From Pseudomonadota bacterium (GTDB lineage: Bacteria > Pseudomonadota > Gammaproteobacteria > Pseudomonadales > Pseudomonadaceae): a stretch of DNA of 42,230 nt. Positions 41,004 to 42,230 of this stretch are shown one piece after another. Location: NCBI GenBank assembly GCA_023431055.1, contig JAEYXX010000004.1, positions 1 through 42,230 of the forward strand, read 5' to 3'. Numbering within the stretch: the first letter of the stretch is position 1; the number at the start of each line of letters is the position of its first letter. Under the pieces are notes generated by a model. The model was not told the DNA's origin, made no database searches, and was given only the letters and a program-made list of their open reading frames with translations. The translations under genes and the position numbers were made by a program.

Positions 41004-41494
41004 GATGTCGCCTCGCCATCTTCTTGTGGATGATTCTCAGGAGTCGGCAAGTTGTCATACAACTTGATTAAAATCTATGGCTGTGTGGCGTTTATGCGTT
41101 GGCCGGTTACAGACCCGGCTCGCGCCCTTGCGCGCAACCGGGAGCGCCCGCGAACCTCGGCGTAGCGGATTCAGATGGCGTTGCCCTGCGGTAGGAGTAG
41201 GGGCGGAAGTGGTTCCGTTTGTCATGCCCCACAATGGCTTACCGGTCGGCCTGTTCTGCAGTCATGCACCGTCTCGGTGCAGCCTTGAAAGAAAATGTCG
41301 CAGCGCCGCAAGCGGGGGCAGGGCGTCCCTCGTTAAGCTCGCGGATCAAGTGTGACCACCTGGTCGCCCGCCCTCACGCTGGTCCGCATGCGACTTGCAA
41401 GTGTCATTGTCGCTTCATGGACTAACGTTGAACTAACACCCTGCGACAGCAATCCAGACGTCCTGTCGAACCACCAGCCCAATGGAGCAAAACA
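41004..41494. other. Divergent gap between chemoreceptor gene and gdhB
   Basis: 491 bp with no supported gene. It holds the palindrome at 41048-41066 near the chemoreceptor start. Near gdhB, CGACAG (41444-41449) and CTGTCG (41463-41468) form a small stem, and GGAG lies 7 nt before the gdhB ATG. I see no strong promoter box pair for gdhB. Confidence 0.5.
41048..41066. promoter_or_regulatory. Perfect palindrome CAAGTTGT-CAT-ACAACTTG, GntR-like operator
   Basis: Two 8-bp arms (41048-41055 and 41059-41066) are perfect inverted copies around a 3-bp centre. On the minus strand the core reads TTGTATGACAA, the pattern bound by many FadR/GntR-family regulators. It lies 45-63 bp upstream of the chemoreceptor GTG and suggests control by such a repressor; none is encoded in the window. 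Confidence 0.6.
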
Positions 41495-42230
41495 ATGGCG
41501 TTCTTTACGGCGGCCAGCAAAGCCGACTTCCAGCACCAACTGCAAGCGGCCCTGGCACAGCACGTGAGTGAGCAGGCGCTGCCACAAGTAGCCCTTTTCG
41601 CCGAACAGTTCTTCGGCATCATCGCCCTCGAAGAGTTGACCCAGCGGCGCCTGTCCGACCTGGTCGGCTGCACCCTGTCGGCCTGGCGCATGCTGGAACA
41701 GTTCGATCACGCCAAGCCGCAGGTGCGGGCGTTCAACCCCGATTACGAGAAGCACGGTTGGCAGTCCACCCACACTGCGGTGGAAATCCTGCATGGCGAT
41801 ATCCCATTTTTGGTCGACTCGGTACGCATGGAGCTGAATCGCCACGGCTACAGCATCCACACGCTGCAGAACAGTGTGTTCAGCGTGCGTCGCGACAAGA
41901 ATGGCCAGCTGCTGGAAATCCTGCCGCGTGGTACTCAGGGCGAGGGCGTGCTGCAGGAAGCGCTGATGTTCCTGGAAATCGATCGCTGCTCCAGTTCCGC
42001 CGAGCTGAAGACCCTGGAAAAAGCCATTCACGAAGTCTTCGGTGACGTGCGCATGAGCGTCGCCGACTTCCAGCCTATGAAGGCCAAGGCACGCGAGCTG
42101 CTCGCCTGGCTGGATCGCGCCAAGCTCAAGGTGGACAAGACCGAGCTGGACGAAATCAAGGTGTACCTGAACTGGTTGCTGGACAACCACTTCACTTTCC
42201 TCGGCTATGAAGAGTTCACCGTCGCGCCGA
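41495..42230 (+). CDS. gdhB: NAD-specific glutamate dehydrogenase, large type (5' part)
   Basis: The open frame runs from ATG 41495 to the window edge (245 complete codons). The product begins MAFFTAASKADFQHQLQAAL and continues through HTAVEILHGDIPFLVDSVRMELNRHGY and LDNHFTFLGYEEFTVAP, the N-terminal regulatory region of the roughly 1,600-residue NAD-dependent glutamate dehydrogenases of Pseudomonas. These oxidise glutamate to 2-oxoglutarate for catabolism and are allosterically controlled (arginine in P. aeruginosa). GGAG lies 7 nt upstream. Only the ACT-like N-terminal part is present; the catalytic domain is beyond the window. It is divergent from the chemoreceptor gene. Confidence 0.93.
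   Translation, partial: MAFFTAASKADFQHQLQAALAQHVSEQALPQVALFAEQFFGIIALEELTQRRLSDLVGCTLSAWRMLEQFDHAKPQVRAFNPDYEKHGWQSTHTAVEILHGDIPFLVDSVRMELNRHGYSIHTLQNSVFSVRRDKNGQLLEILPRGTQGEGVLQEALMFLEIDRCSSSAELKTLEKAIHEVFGDVRMSVADFQPMKAKARELLAWLDRAKLKVDKTELDEIKVYLNWLLDNHFTFLGYEEFTVAP

Noticed and set aside
41333..42190. 285-codon minus-strand frame over gdhB
   Set aside because: Shadow of the gdhB N-terminal part, which has clear family sequence.

Overview
The window looks like a chromosomal segment of a high-GC Pseudomonas. Coding density is high, GAGG-type ribosome binding sites are common, and REP-like hairpins sit between genes. From memory, the order from gdhB through a moxR/BatD cluster, pepN, nadK and fadH to an AraC gene matches the P. 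aeruginosa PA3068-PA3094 neighbourhood. The osmoprotectant trio at the left end lies elsewhere in that genome. Small mobile-like repeats suggest the mendocina/oleovorans lineage; that is inference.

Left part (1-8.4 kb): a minus-strand operon for the compatible solute N-acetylglutaminylglutamine amide (asnO, ngg, M42-like peptidase) ends in an intrinsic terminator and is divergent from a MarR regulator. A tRNA-Val/tRNA-Asp/tRNA-Asp cluster with promoter and terminator follows. Next are a 27-codon acidic small ORF with a strong RBS, an AraC regulator, and a secreted or membrane-anchored nitrilase-fold protein that contains no cysteine.

Middle part (8.5-24 kb): fadH stands behind an 11-bp direct repeat with 21-bp spacing. 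Then come a 164-bp MITE-like element, an NTF2-like protein, an orphan TAXI solute receptor, a coiled-coil protein with a Cys/His C-terminus, a PLP enzyme of the D-cysteine desulfhydrase/ACC deaminase family, and a cNMP-binding/rhodanese fusion. A DUF1853 gene follows. The plus-strand nadK-phosphoesterase-rhomboid run is tightly coupled and is followed by a DUF1315 (YeaC) gene, a DUF2797 gene and pepN.

Right part (24-42 kb): a four-gene envelope module (DUF1302 outer-membrane barrel, DUF1329 periplasmic protein, YCF48-like propeller, RND/MMPL transporter) is preceded by a near-perfect sigma-54 promoter and an upstream palindrome. It is the best candidate here for an incompletely described system, perhaps moving hydrophobic compounds or lipids across the envelope. 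A composite repeat region separates it from a convergent six-gene moxR/DUF58/DUF4381/VWA/VWA-TPR/BatD operon. A methyl-accepting chemotaxis protein follows, with a perfect GntR-like palindrome upstream, and then the first 245 codons of the large NAD-glutamate dehydrogenase gdhB, cut by the window edge.

All calls come from reading the sequence and from family knowledge; no searches were run.
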